64,000 nt of DNA. Origin: Nepenthes gracilis (Eukaryota > Streptophyta > Magnoliopsida > Caryophyllales > Nepenthaceae). This document shows, piece by piece, positions 1 to 8,820 of this stretch. The position numbers and the translations under genes were made by a program. Numbering within the stretch: the first letter of the stretch is position 1; each line of letters opens with the position of its first letter. Under the pieces are notes generated by a model, which was not told where the DNA came from, did no database searches, and was given only the letters and a program-made list of their open reading frames with translations. Location of the stretch: contig BSYO01000013.1 of the NCBI GenBank assembly GCA_033239525.1, forward strand, positions 3,310,501 through 3,374,500. The letters run 5' to 3'.

Positions 1-846
1 ACCGTAGTTGTTACAAGCAGCCAAAATGGTGAGAAGGAAGCCGGAGCTTGTCGGGAAAGGGCTGGAGCATTAGAGAAGCATCAAGAAGGTGCCCTTCGTG
101 GTAATCGATACTATGGATTGTCATGCTGCTATACTGCAATTGCAGCCTGCTTTTACCGAGAAACCATCTATAAAAGCCCATTCTATCCCCGACTCAGTGC
201 GTGGTATCTTCCAACGAGTTGATGGTCTGGTTTCCGGCAATGTCTCTAACGGCCAAAGCTCTTCAGCAGTTCAGAGACTAATTGAAGTTTCTAGTGTCTG
301 CTGTGTGAGGATTCCAAAATGTTTGCAGCGTGGGGCTGTACATTGGTGTGGAAGGTGCGTTACCTTCCTCATCTGTTAAAATTGAGAGAGCCTATATACC
401 TATAAACCATTTGGAAGGGGCTGGGGAAGACAGTGGTTGCATAATGTGGAACCCTGCTGCCAAGCAATATCCAGAGAGCCTCATAGGTGCCAATTTGGGG
501 CTTGAAGTGCTTTTGGTGGATTTGGGAATAATTAGTCTGGGAATCCTTGGCAACCTTGCTTGCCCTGAAACCCTTATAACGCAAATAAGCTTCACCAGGG
601 GATTGATGAAGACAATTATAGACCCAGTGTTGTTAAATGCTACCACCTGTTGGGGTGAACCCTGCCGGTTTCCAACCTTGGGCCTTCAAGGTTCTGGGCG
701 TGTTGCTTGGGCCAGTGTATTGCAGCCCGAACACAGTTTCAACATGGATCTTGGGATTGCTGTACCTGCCTTATATCCCCAGCGCTTGTGGCAAATGGTG
801 TATCTTCCTCCAACCATCCTTCATCACCATGTGGCAAATAGGCTGG
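1..846 (+). pseudogene. Left part of a chimeric gene-fragment block, origin not recognised
   Basis: This segment leads into the recognisable gene fragments that follow. One frame at 89-330 reads like protein (residues such as PAFTEKPS, DSVRGIFQRVDGLVSG, SSAVQRLIE), and a stop sits shortly before it at about 79-81. From 330 to 846 no frame looks convincingly coding, although some have no stop for a while. I cannot assign a family. The left boundary lies outside the window. The most likely reading is further captured or intronic host-gene pieces in the same composite as the enolase, RDR, helicase and HSP90 fragments, but this is inference. Confidence 0.35.
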
Positions 847-984
847 GCTGTGGAAAATGTCAACACTATAATTGGACCTGCTCTGGTTGGCAAGGACCCA
901 ACAAAGCAGGTGGGAATTGATAATCTTATGTTGCAGCAACTTGATGGAACAATTAATGCAGGGGATTGGTGCAAACAGAAACTA
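847..984 (+). pseudogene. Enolase fragment (captured, non-functional)
   Basis: About 46 codons resemble the N-terminal domain of plant cytosolic enolase. The run includes [19 protein letters not shown], then QVGIDN, QQLDGT and WCKQKL. Enolase (2-phosphoglycerate to phosphoenolpyruvate) is normally about 445 aa; here neither the start nor the catalytic barrel is present. Several conserved residues differ, for instance NLMLQQ where NFMVQQ is usual and INAGDW where VNEWGW is usual. The frame runs straight into a fragment of an unrelated RNA-dependent RNA polymerase, so this is a captured scrap and not a gene. Identification is by motif memory only. Confidence 0.8.
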
Positions 985-1002
985 GAGCCTGCTCATGCCT
1001 TG

Positions 1003-1167
1003 AAAATAAGGTCGTTCAAGAGTGGTGGGACAAGATTGTATGCTATTGTCCAGTCCACTACTGCTGAAGATGCTGAACGTATATTTTCTCTAGCCAGCAT
1101 ACGACTATGGGATGGCTCTAACTATCTGAAAGCCCGGAAGTTGGACGCTGATATTGTTCCCCAGCCT
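1003..1167 (+). pseudogene. RNA-dependent RNA polymerase (RDR1-like) N-terminal fragment
   Basis: About 55 codons in the same frame as the enolase fragment resemble the N-terminal RNA-binding region of plant RDR proteins. Recognisable parts are [38 protein letters not shown] and ADIVPQP. In RDR proteins this region precedes the polymerase domain, which is absent. It joins directly to helicase sequence at about 1200. RDR1 is the closest family I can recall, but the fragment is too short to separate the plant RDR clades. Confidence 0.6.
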
Positions 1168-1227
1168 GGATGTTTGGATGATGCATCAGTTCATCGTTGT
1201 CATTCTGCGGGAAGGGAGGATAAATCA

Positions 1228-1943
1228 GTGTTGTTGCGGAAGGCTTTAGAACCACCAGATCCTGAAATCATTGATGATGCGCTAAATCTGCTTGTTCAAA
1301 TGAAAGCCCTTCAGAAAATGCAGCCAAGGCTTCGACACGATCCTACATTTTATGGACGATTGCTTGCCAGTTTCTCCTTATCATTTGATACTTCTGTGCT
1401 TATACTCAAGTGTGGTAGTGTTGGGATATTACGGGAAGGTATTCTGTTTGGTAAACGGAGGGATACTCAGCCGCTACCAGTTCTTCGTCCGTTTGGCCAG
1501 GATAAATTGTTTACAGAATATATAGATTCCTATTATGCTGCAGATGGTGATAATGCTTTTCTGACTGGTAAGAAGGAGGTAGCTTGCATGGAAAACCTTT
1601 GTGCATATCAGTTCTGGCAACGTTTATTCAAGGATAAGCTTCGTCTTGAACACTTAGATGTTAATGGGGCGGAAACATCTCAAACCGTGCTCCCAAAACC
1701 GAAGAAGAATGTTTTTTTCACCATCTCATTCAGCCTTCTCTGCATCAAATCTCTGAAATATATGATGACAATTTGAGCTCACTACATCAATATCGGCCTA
1801 AATTTCTTGCCACCTCTGCTGGTCTACCATTATACTATGATCCTTATGAATTTAGACACGCTTGTCTGCTACAATGTCAGCCTAGTGAAGAAGCCCTTGA
1901 TGTTGCTGAGGCTGACAAACATGATGAAATAAGAAAATGCCTG
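1228..1943 (+). pseudogene. DEAH-helicase / CCCH zinc-finger protein fragment, frameshifted
   Basis: This is the largest recognisable piece of the chimera. It resembles the post-helicase region of the plant DEAH-box helicase that carries a CCCH finger: [54 protein letters not shown], then [12 protein letters not shown] and [17 protein letters not shown]. The frame used up to about 1690 (LPKPKKN) is lost, and the family sequence resumes in another frame ([16 protein letters not shown]), so there is a frameshift near 1690-1700. The ATPase motifs and the CCCH finger are not present. The fragment runs directly into HSP90 sequence at about 1944. It cannot make a working helicase. Confidence 0.72.
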
Positions 1944-2309
1944 GGCCTTGTTAAGGGCAGCGTGGATTCTGAGGACCTCCCTCTAAACATCTCAAGGGAG
2001 ATGTTGCAGCAAAACCAGATTTTGAAGGTGATACGCAAGGACCTGGTGAAGAAATGCATTGAGTTTTTCTTTGAGATTGCAGAGAACAAGATTGAGCAGG
2101 TTGTTGTCTCTGATCGTGTTGTCGACTCTCCCTGCTGTTTGGTAACCGGTGAGTATGGGTGGGCCGCCAACATGGAGAGGATCATGAAGGCCCAAGCTCG
2201 GAGGGACTCGAGATTCCGTAAAACGCCCTTCATAGATTTTTGTTCCTTATACAACCTTGAGGACAAGGTTGTTTTGAAGGAGCGGGCAATGTTACTGAAC
2301 CTTTAATTA
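1944..2309 (+). pseudogene. HSP90 fragment with internal deletion
   Basis: Codons in the frame 1773-2306 match cytosolic HSP90 in two separated stretches that are fused here. The middle-domain run ([36 protein letters not shown]) ends near 2090 and is followed at once by the C-terminal run ([35 protein letters not shown]). In intact HSP90 of about 700 aa these are separated by roughly 190 residues. After about 2206 the sequence leaves HSP90 and ends at a stop near 2306. This is the last recognisable gene fragment of the chimera. Confidence 0.85.
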
Positions 2310-2819
2310 TTTTCTTTTCTCATTTTCTCCTTGGCTTGTTTGGGTTGTTTCCTTAGAGAATCCTGCCCTCGGGTTCCCGTTTTCTGTTACAAGACCCCGT
2401 TCCCGTCCGTATGTAGTTACTGTTACACGTGAGTGGAGGCAAGGAAGTGGTTATCTTGCCCGTGGAAGATTGTCCCGTTCCCGTTTTCATTACTCCCGTT
2501 CCCGTATATAATTGTGGCTACTGTTATGATGAAAAGGAAGGAACATTTATTTCGTCTCTCAACTCTCTCTCTCTCTCTCTCTGCTCCCTCGTTATTATTC
2601 TCTCCCGCCTCGCGTCGACTTTCCTCTTCCTCTCCCTCTTCCCTCACCCTAATCTCCCTCCAAATACAGCCTCCTCCGCCAGAACTCCCCTCGCCGTTCA
2701 CTCCAACGATGACCTCGCCGGCCACGATCCCGATGCTCGCATCAGTTGGTGAGCGTTTGGTGGGAGGCCTGGCTCCTGGAAATACACCACGAAAAGTGGC
2801 TCACTCTGACAGCCTGTGA
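2310..2819. other. Non-coding segment with CT microsatellite, no gene supported
   Basis: Repeated short CCGTTCCCGT-like runs occur around 2370-2510, and a (CT)n tract lies near 2559-2582. The tract is followed by a C-rich stretch resembling a plant 5-prime leader and an ATG near 2709 that opens only a short frame. The sequence could be another captured promoter/leader piece of the chimera to its left. No protein family is recognisable. Confidence 0.4.
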
Positions 2820-3374
2820 AAGGCTTTGAAAGATGAGGTTGGGCGTAAATCTGAGAGTAGGGACTCAAGGAGTGTTTGTCTCAAATCTTAGGCTTAAATT
2901 AAGGATTTGGGGTCCGGTCCCTTTTTCTGTAGAAGAAGAGGGAGTATATAAGCTCCAGGGAGTGGAGCTTTGGGTGCTAGAATCCTTTCTGTAGGGATTC
3001 ACCGGCCCTTGATTGCTAGTGACAGTCGGCGGTATCAGTTGTCTTCTTGTGGCGGTAAGAAGACCGTCGTGCATCGTTGGCTATGCCTGGTCTACCTTTC
3101 GCATGAGAATTGGCTGGTCAACTGTATAGAACGGCGCAAGCTGCGGCAGACAGGGTTAACCTTTCTCTCATTGGCTTGCCCTTGCTACCTCGCGTTCGCT
3201 GCTTGCAGCCGCATTAGTGAGCTGCAGGGAACACTGATTGGTTATGAGCACTAGATCGCCACGTAGGCCGTCTGGAGTTTTGGGTCGAATAGTCAGTTTG
3301 GGCTGCCATTTTTGGGATTGGGCATCGCGAGTCCTGAGCTTCACCGATACTAGGCCCAACACTAACCCCCCATG
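2820..3374 (-). repeat. Probable LTR with adjacent polypurine tract (minus orientation)
   Basis: Read on the minus strand, a G-rich tract (CATGGGGGGTTAG, 3374-3362) is followed directly by TGTTGGGCC at 3361, which is the polypurine-tract/LTR-start arrangement of plant LTR retrotransposons. A TATATA box occurs near 2945. The inner LTR edge is not resolved, so the 2820 boundary is approximate. No pol remnants were recognised next to it. Confidence 0.4.
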
Positions 3375-4320
3375 TCTGGGCTGACTTAAAGTCAAGGCCT
3401 AGCATGTCCATCAGGGTCCAGTTGGCTATCGCGCGTCCTTCCTCGAGATGCGCTGGACTTTGTAGAGCTCTTAGAAGTAGCATTTTGTGAGCTTACTTGA
3501 ATGATAACATAAGAGTATGAGGGTTGGAATTAGCGTAAATGTGGGCATGCCCCTAGGAGTTTGCCCCAATGGTCTTTTATAAGTCTTAAGCCAAGTTAGT
3601 CTGACTTGGGTAGCAATGCTGGTCACCAATTGGCTTGTACAGATTTGATGGGCTTGCAAAGAAATTGTAGGTGTCGATTAAGGCAATTGTAAATAATCAA
3701 GGGGATTTCTTCCCTCATTGAGGAGATGCTATACGCGACAGATATTTGGGCTACCATTATGAGATATTTGTTGAGTTAAAAGTTATAATTCGTTGAGGGA
3801 TTGTGATTTGTGGTAATATTTGGAGTGCTCGTTAGTTAAGAGAAGTGATTTTCCGCATACGGGGAGAGTACTATGAGCCACTCGGATTGGGTCATTGCCG
3901 GCTAGGGCAAACCGGCCAATTGGGACACTATTCAGGTCAACGGAGTATTGATTGGCCATTGGGCCTGTAGGTTAAATGTCTTTTCAGTCTGCCGCTAAAT
4001 TTATAAATTTTTGTATTAAATCAAATTATTTCTACCCTTCTCATCAAGAATCAAAATTATAAACTCAAGAGGTCCAATAAACAATCTTAACGAATCAAAT
4101 ATGAATTTATTGTATGCATTAAAAGTAAATGTCAAACCAAAAGACAACACAGAGAAAGCAAACACAAGGGAGCATTAAAATGTCCAAATAAATTGTTAAA
4201 AGCATTTAAAATAACATAACAATTATTTTATTTTAAATCAATACAAAATTAAATTAATAAAATATCAAAAATTTATTATAATTGACTGTAAAATGGGGAA
4301 TCTGATCTCCGGCCGACGAA
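3375..4320. other. Intergenic, becoming A+T-rich; no gene seen
   Basis: No ORF of recognisable family occurs here. The last 400 bp are strongly A+T-rich and lead into the SNRNP27 promoter. No clear TATA box could be fixed for that gene. Confidence 0.5.
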
Positions 4321-4393
4321 CGCCTTGAAAAAAGCCCTCGAGTGCGGAAAGCACAAAACATGAACTTGGCAGCTCGGCCAGACACGCCAGAAG

Positions 4394-5038
4394 ATGAGCG
4401 GCCGGGAACGGGAACGACTACGCGAGAAGGAGAGAGAGAGAGACAGAGACAGAGACGGCGAAAGGAGGAGAGAGAAGGACGACCGGGACCGCAAGGATCG
4501 GGATCGTAGCAGAAGGTCCCGAACACCAGACCGAACACTCTCCCGCCACACCCGCTCCTGGACTCGATCCCCTGACCGGCGCCGCCGTTCTTCTCGCTCT
4601 CTCACTCCGTCCCGGTCCCGGTCCCGCTCGCCTGAACGTTCTCGACGGCGTCACCACCGTCGTACTCCATCCCCAGATGCTCACCGCAGTTCTAAACGCC
4701 GCCGTGACGAGCATGGCTACGACCGTGACGATGAGAAGGATCGGAAGAAGGCGGTCTCGGACTTCGTGGACGGAATTGCGAGGGAGCATCAGCTGAAGCA
4801 GCAGAAGAAAGGATCGACGGAGAACGGCGGAAGTGGAGGCGAGGGCGAAGGGGATGCGGATGAGATAGAAATGATGAAACAGTTAGGGATCCCGACGGGG
4901 TTCGATTCGACGAAAGGAAAGCCTGTGCCAGGGGCGGACGTGAGCGGCGTGAGAGCCGTGACGAAAAGGCAGCCGCGACAGTATATGAATCGGAGAGGTG
5001 GATTCAATCGGCCATTGCCTGCTGAGAGGAATCGGTAG
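4394..5038 (+). CDS. SNRNP27: SNRNP27-like U4/U6.U5 tri-snRNP protein
   Basis: This single-exon gene encodes 214 aa. Residues 1-115 are dominated by RE/RD and RS dipeptides (for example SRSRSRSPERSRRR at about 73-86), a nuclear RS-like domain. The diagnostic part is the C-terminus, residues 156-208: DEIEMMKQLGIPTGFDSTKG followed by RQYMNRRGGFNRPL, which is the conserved tail of the SNRNP27 family (DUF1777). In animals this protein belongs to the U4/U6.U5 tri-snRNP and affects 5-prime splice-site choice during spliceosome activation; the same role is inferred here. The ATG at 4394 is the first that gives the family layout. The gene is convergent with the VIL2-like gene to its right. The C-terminal half is typical of the family; the N-terminal half is low-complexity and aligns poorly in general. 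Confidence 0.9.
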   Translation: MSGRERERLREKERERDRDRDGERRREKDDRDRKDRDRSRRSRTPDRTLSRHTRSWTRSPDRRRRSSRSLTPSRSRSRSPERSRRRHHRRTPSPDAHRSSKRRRDEHGYDRDDEKDRKKAVSDFVDGIAREHQLKQQKKGSTENGGSGGEGEGDADEIEMMKQLGIPTGFDSTKGKPVPGADVSGVRAVTKRQPRQYMNRRGGFNRPLPAERNR

Positions 5039-6489
5039 TTAGGGTTTGTTCCAATGGTGCCTGTTTGTGTTTAATCTGTTACGATTTGCTAGGTTGTGTA
5101 CCTTGGCTTTGCTTTCCGCATTGCTTACCAACTATGGAGACTGATTTGGTTAATACTAGTAGTCATCTGTGTTGGGGTTATGCAAGCGTGAACTTTTCGA
5201 CGTTTTATTGTTTACGAAAATGTTATTCAACTGCAAATGCCCATTCCATACTGTGAATCAATCCCATATCTATAATTCTAGGTTATGCTTGCAAGTGAAT
5301 TAATTTTAGATGTGGTTGCAAGTGTTGGATTCATTACTTATATGTGAAGCCTAAGATCGGTTGTATATAGCTGATTTTTGGGGTTCTTTGTTAGCTCGAG
5401 CTGGAAATTGGTGGATTAGCAGGATTATGGTGCTTGATGTTCGTGCGATATTGGCTCGAGCAAGAAGGTTGGCATAATGTTAGCACTCGGGCAGTACTTC
5501 TAGTTCGTGAACAATGCATGATTTAGGATCTAGTTGCAACTTGATTTTTGTATAGATTGAGTGTAGTTGTGCAGTTTTGTTTGGTTTTTTCAGCAGTATC
5601 AGTTCAAAAATTGTTAGCAAACACGAAAGGGGGAGAGAAGGAGAAAAATGAAGTTGGTTATTCTCGTATCTGGTTGGTCGTTTTCGCTCGGATTTCTTTC
5701 ATTCTTAGGTACGTTGTACTAAATCTTGTGTGAAGAATATTTTTGCTTATTTAGAGTTTTAAGTATAATTCTCAAATTTTTACCTGTGTAATGGTATATG
5801 TGAAGCTTTATTGAGAGTTGAGTTATGTGCTTTATGTTGAGAGTTATTATGAATTTGTGTGATGATGAATGATCATAGTGAAGCTCTGTTCGGACGGAGT
5901 ACTCCCATGGTTTTTCCTTGATTTAAAGGGTTTCCCCTGAAAAAATGTTTATGTCTATTGTGAATTATTTACATTTGCAACACTTTCTTATATTGTTTAT
6001 TGACTGAATGAGCAAATCATGGTCTTCTGCCTCTTATGTCTCTTAATTTGTAGCATCTCCATGCAACTTTAGATTTAAAGAATTTAAGAAACGTGTTTTT
6101 TAGCTGCTTTGTACAAAGAAACAAAGCATATTCCTCACTTTCTACAGAGGAGATTTCATCATCTACGATTGTAAGTTAAGAGTACTGCAAGGGAATTGTG
6201 GCTGTTTTCTGTTTAGTCTGAGGTTCTTACTTCTTAGGGCTGCCACACGTCCCTTTGGGACTTTTCTGTTGAATATGGCATAAATCCGGACTTGATGAGT
6301 TGGAGGATTCCCAGGGTCGATAATGTGGAGCGTTTTGTTGGCGGATTGACTTACCAGAGAGGGAGAATTCTATGCAGTGATCGTCGGATATTCTCTTAGC
6401 TTGGATTTAGGTTGATTCTTCGTTTATTTGGTGACATCTTTTATGCATTTGTTATCAAGGTTTTGTGGTTCACTCTAACTGATAGTTAT
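5039..6489. other. Downstream/intergenic region of SNRNP27; no gene supported
   Basis: The sequence is T-rich and transcript-like, with several short ORFs none of which resembles a protein family. It probably includes the 3-prime UTR of SNRNP27 just after 5038. No repeats beyond short runs were recognised before 6490. Confidence 0.45.
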
Positions 6490-6942
6490 CTCATATTGGT
6501 AAGCTCAAGTCACAGATCATTGTTCAAAGTGAATTTTGATGATGTCCTTGTCTTGTTGGATTCTGAGAATAAGTTCAGTGTCTTTCCGGCTTTGATAATG
6601 TGCATTAGAATGAAAAGTGCAAGATTTTTGAAATTTCAAGGATCAAATGATAGAAAAGCTTTGCGAACTTATGAAATGTGACAGAAAAGAGCAAAATGCT
6701 TCCTCTGTGTCCTCTCTCATATTGGTAAGCTCAAGTCACAGATCATTGTTCAAAGTGAATTTTGATGATGTCCTTGTCTTGTTGAATTCTGAGAATAAGT
6801 TGAGTGTCTTTCCGGCTTTGATAATGTGCATTAGAATGGAAAGTGCAAGATTTTTGAAATTTCGAGGATCAAATGATAGAAAAGCTTTGCGAACTTATGA
6901 AATGTGACAGAAAAGAGCAAAATGCTTCCTCTGTGTGTCCTC
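6490..6942 (+). repeat. Direct tandem duplication, two 226-bp units
   Basis: The unit beginning TCATATTGGTAAGCTC at 6491 is repeated from 6717 with only a handful of substitutions and a few differences at the far end. Both units contain the same short open frame. The near identity suggests a recent duplication. It lies between the convergent SNRNP27 and VIL2-like genes. Confidence 0.9.
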
Positions 6943-7010
6943 CCTTAGATCTGCTGGGAACCACAAGGCCTTGAGCATGGTGACAACAGCGGCCATGGTT
7001 GTAGCAGTGG

Positions 7011-7080
7011 TGTGGGTTTGTGAATCAGGAAGTCGCTGGATTGAATGTGGGTTTGTGAATCAGGAAGGCGATGGATTGAG
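7011..7080 (+). repeat. Short direct repeat, two 35-bp units
   Basis: TGTGGGTTTGTGAATCAGGA starts at 7011 and again at 7046, with two or three differences across the 35-bp units. The flanks (6945-7140) are richer in G+C than the surroundings but match no family I recognise. Confidence 0.8.
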
Positions 7081-7140
7081 CTCGCGGCCTGCTGTGGAAG
7101 ACTAAGAAGTGCAAAAGCCTGTTTCACTGGTGGACAGAGC

Positions 7141-7600
7141 TCCGCTATCTACACTGTCAATTGTCGGGTTTTATCATAATAATTTAAATAATTAAAAATA
7201 TAACATACATCCAATAAATTTAAAAAATACTTGTATAATTCTGAACGTTTACGTTGTAATTACAGAAACCTTAGAAAAGGATAAAAAATAAAACCATTCT
7301 ACCAGGAATCCAGGCGTATTACATAATCAAAGCTTTCCGGCTTATATAAAATAAAAATCTAAAATCAATAATAGACTGATCATGCCAAAGAGGTCCTTAC
7401 CATTTGACTTGTCAATTCAATCAGATGCATCGATATGACTCCAGAATCACAGCTCTTATTAACTAATGAAAAATGAAAGTATTAATTTCCTTCAATATGA
7501 GGAGCAGTCCTTAAAATTAAGGGGCTGGGACTGAAGTAATGTTCATACACTAATTAAACGGCGCTATTAATTCTGCTGCACAAATCATCCATGGCAATCT
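7141..7600. other. A+T-rich spacer beyond the VIL2 3-prime end
   Basis: No ORF or repeat was recognised. The segment separates the GC-richer duplicated block from the 3-prime end of the minus-strand VIL2-like gene. Confidence 0.5.
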
Positions 7601-7606
7601 TTATTG
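7601..7606 (-). terminator. Candidate polyadenylation signal of the VIL2-like gene
   Basis: On the minus strand this reads AATAAA, about 85 nt after the stop codon at 7691-7693. The position suits a plant near-upstream polyadenylation element. The actual cleavage site is unknown. Confidence 0.5.
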
Positions 7607-7690
7607 CCCAGATATAATCATTCGGGTCCAAAGAATTCGGCCACAACTACTTTGATCTCGGGTTTCGATGGATACCGGCCATTCTCCACG

Positions 7691-8820
7691 TCAATTTCCA
7701 AGTTTCGTGCAGAAGCCAGAACGGACAACAGAAGCTCTCTTGCTCGAAACTATTTCCTCAAACGTGTCAATGAGCTGCTCTGCCAGCGAATTTAGATCGC
7801 TGGAGAAAGTATCGACAAAAACCTTAACTACCCGCCGTTCCTGCGGTGTGGCTCTAATGCTGTACCAAGTCAAGAATTTCTGCCTAAAGCTCTTCTCTAT
7901 TAGGCCATCGCATTCCAGCCACCGGATGACCTTCACGTACCTTTCAAAGTCCTCATTAGAAGTATCATTCTTGTGCCCGGCATGCTCCTCGTTCCTGTCC
8001 TCCCCGCTTCTCTGCTCTGCCAAAATTCTCTCCTGGGGCCGGTCACCCTTTCCATATCCATTCTCTAGATCCCCAGCATTGGGATTGGACTGCACATTCT
8101 TTCCAGGCCTCTCCAGAGCCTCCGGGACCACAAAAGTTAGAGGCCTACTAGGAATCATTGATCCATTATCCATGCCAGTCGCCTCACCAGATCGGCCCTC
8201 CGATGCTCGTTTGTCCTCGAGCTTCACTGCGTCAGATTGGTCTGCTGTGCAAACTTTTCTCACAGCATGATCCACATCTGATGCAAAGGTCCGGTCCTCA
8301 TCTTGACCCGTTGGCCCAGCAGACAGATTCGAGGAAACTACATTGCCCGCATTGTTGCAGTAACCAAAATGACTGTCTGCCCGGTTCTTGTTCAAGCCAC
8401 TGCAGGGAGTCACGTTGCAGGTTTCGTCTCCGACAGAAGGATTAGAAAGGGTGCTGCAGTTAGTTGCAGGGCTTTGGCCTCTTTCTGCTTTCGGGCAGTT
8501 GGCATCGGCAGCCTCATCTTCGGAGCTGCTTGTCGTGATCCGAGCTTCACACGTCCTCGACTCTTTGGCACTGCCTGAGGAAACAACCTTGAAAACATAT
8601 TCTGTGGCAGGATCGAGCCCCGAAACCCAGATTCTAGATTCAGGTGGAAACAAAGTGCAAGTTGGCTCTGTTGATTCCACCCCGTCATAAGCCTTGTAAT
8701 GCCAAAAGGTGTAACTGACATTATTTCCCAGGGGCCTGCTGTCCGGACCCAAAACCACGGTCACAGATCTTGCACAAATGTCTTCAAATCTGATCATATT
8801 TCGGGATGACATTTTACAAT
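7691..8820 (-). CDS. VIL2: VIL2-like exon 4 (FNIII and VID domains)
   Basis: The acceptor CTTTACAG ends at 8821, and the exon adds residues 340-715. [17 protein letters not shown] opens the fibronectin-III domain, and [11 protein letters not shown] is near its end. [18 protein letters not shown] in the linker is a run characteristic of the VIL2 branch. The VID domain closes the protein. The last residues read GFCTKLGN, where relatives usually end in KLWH, so the terminal aromatic residue is missing. The preceding ORF extension up to 8881 is intronic. Confidence 0.88.

Noticed and set aside
637..1776. A single 379-codon ORF that could be annotated as a protein-coding gene
   Set aside because: Its parts match four unrelated families or nothing, it lacks every active site, and the helicase match is frameshifted; it is a chimera of fragments.
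4276..4789. Minus-strand ORFs opposite SNRNP27 (Ser/Leu-rich)
   Set aside because: They are shadows of the Arg/Ser-rich coding strand.
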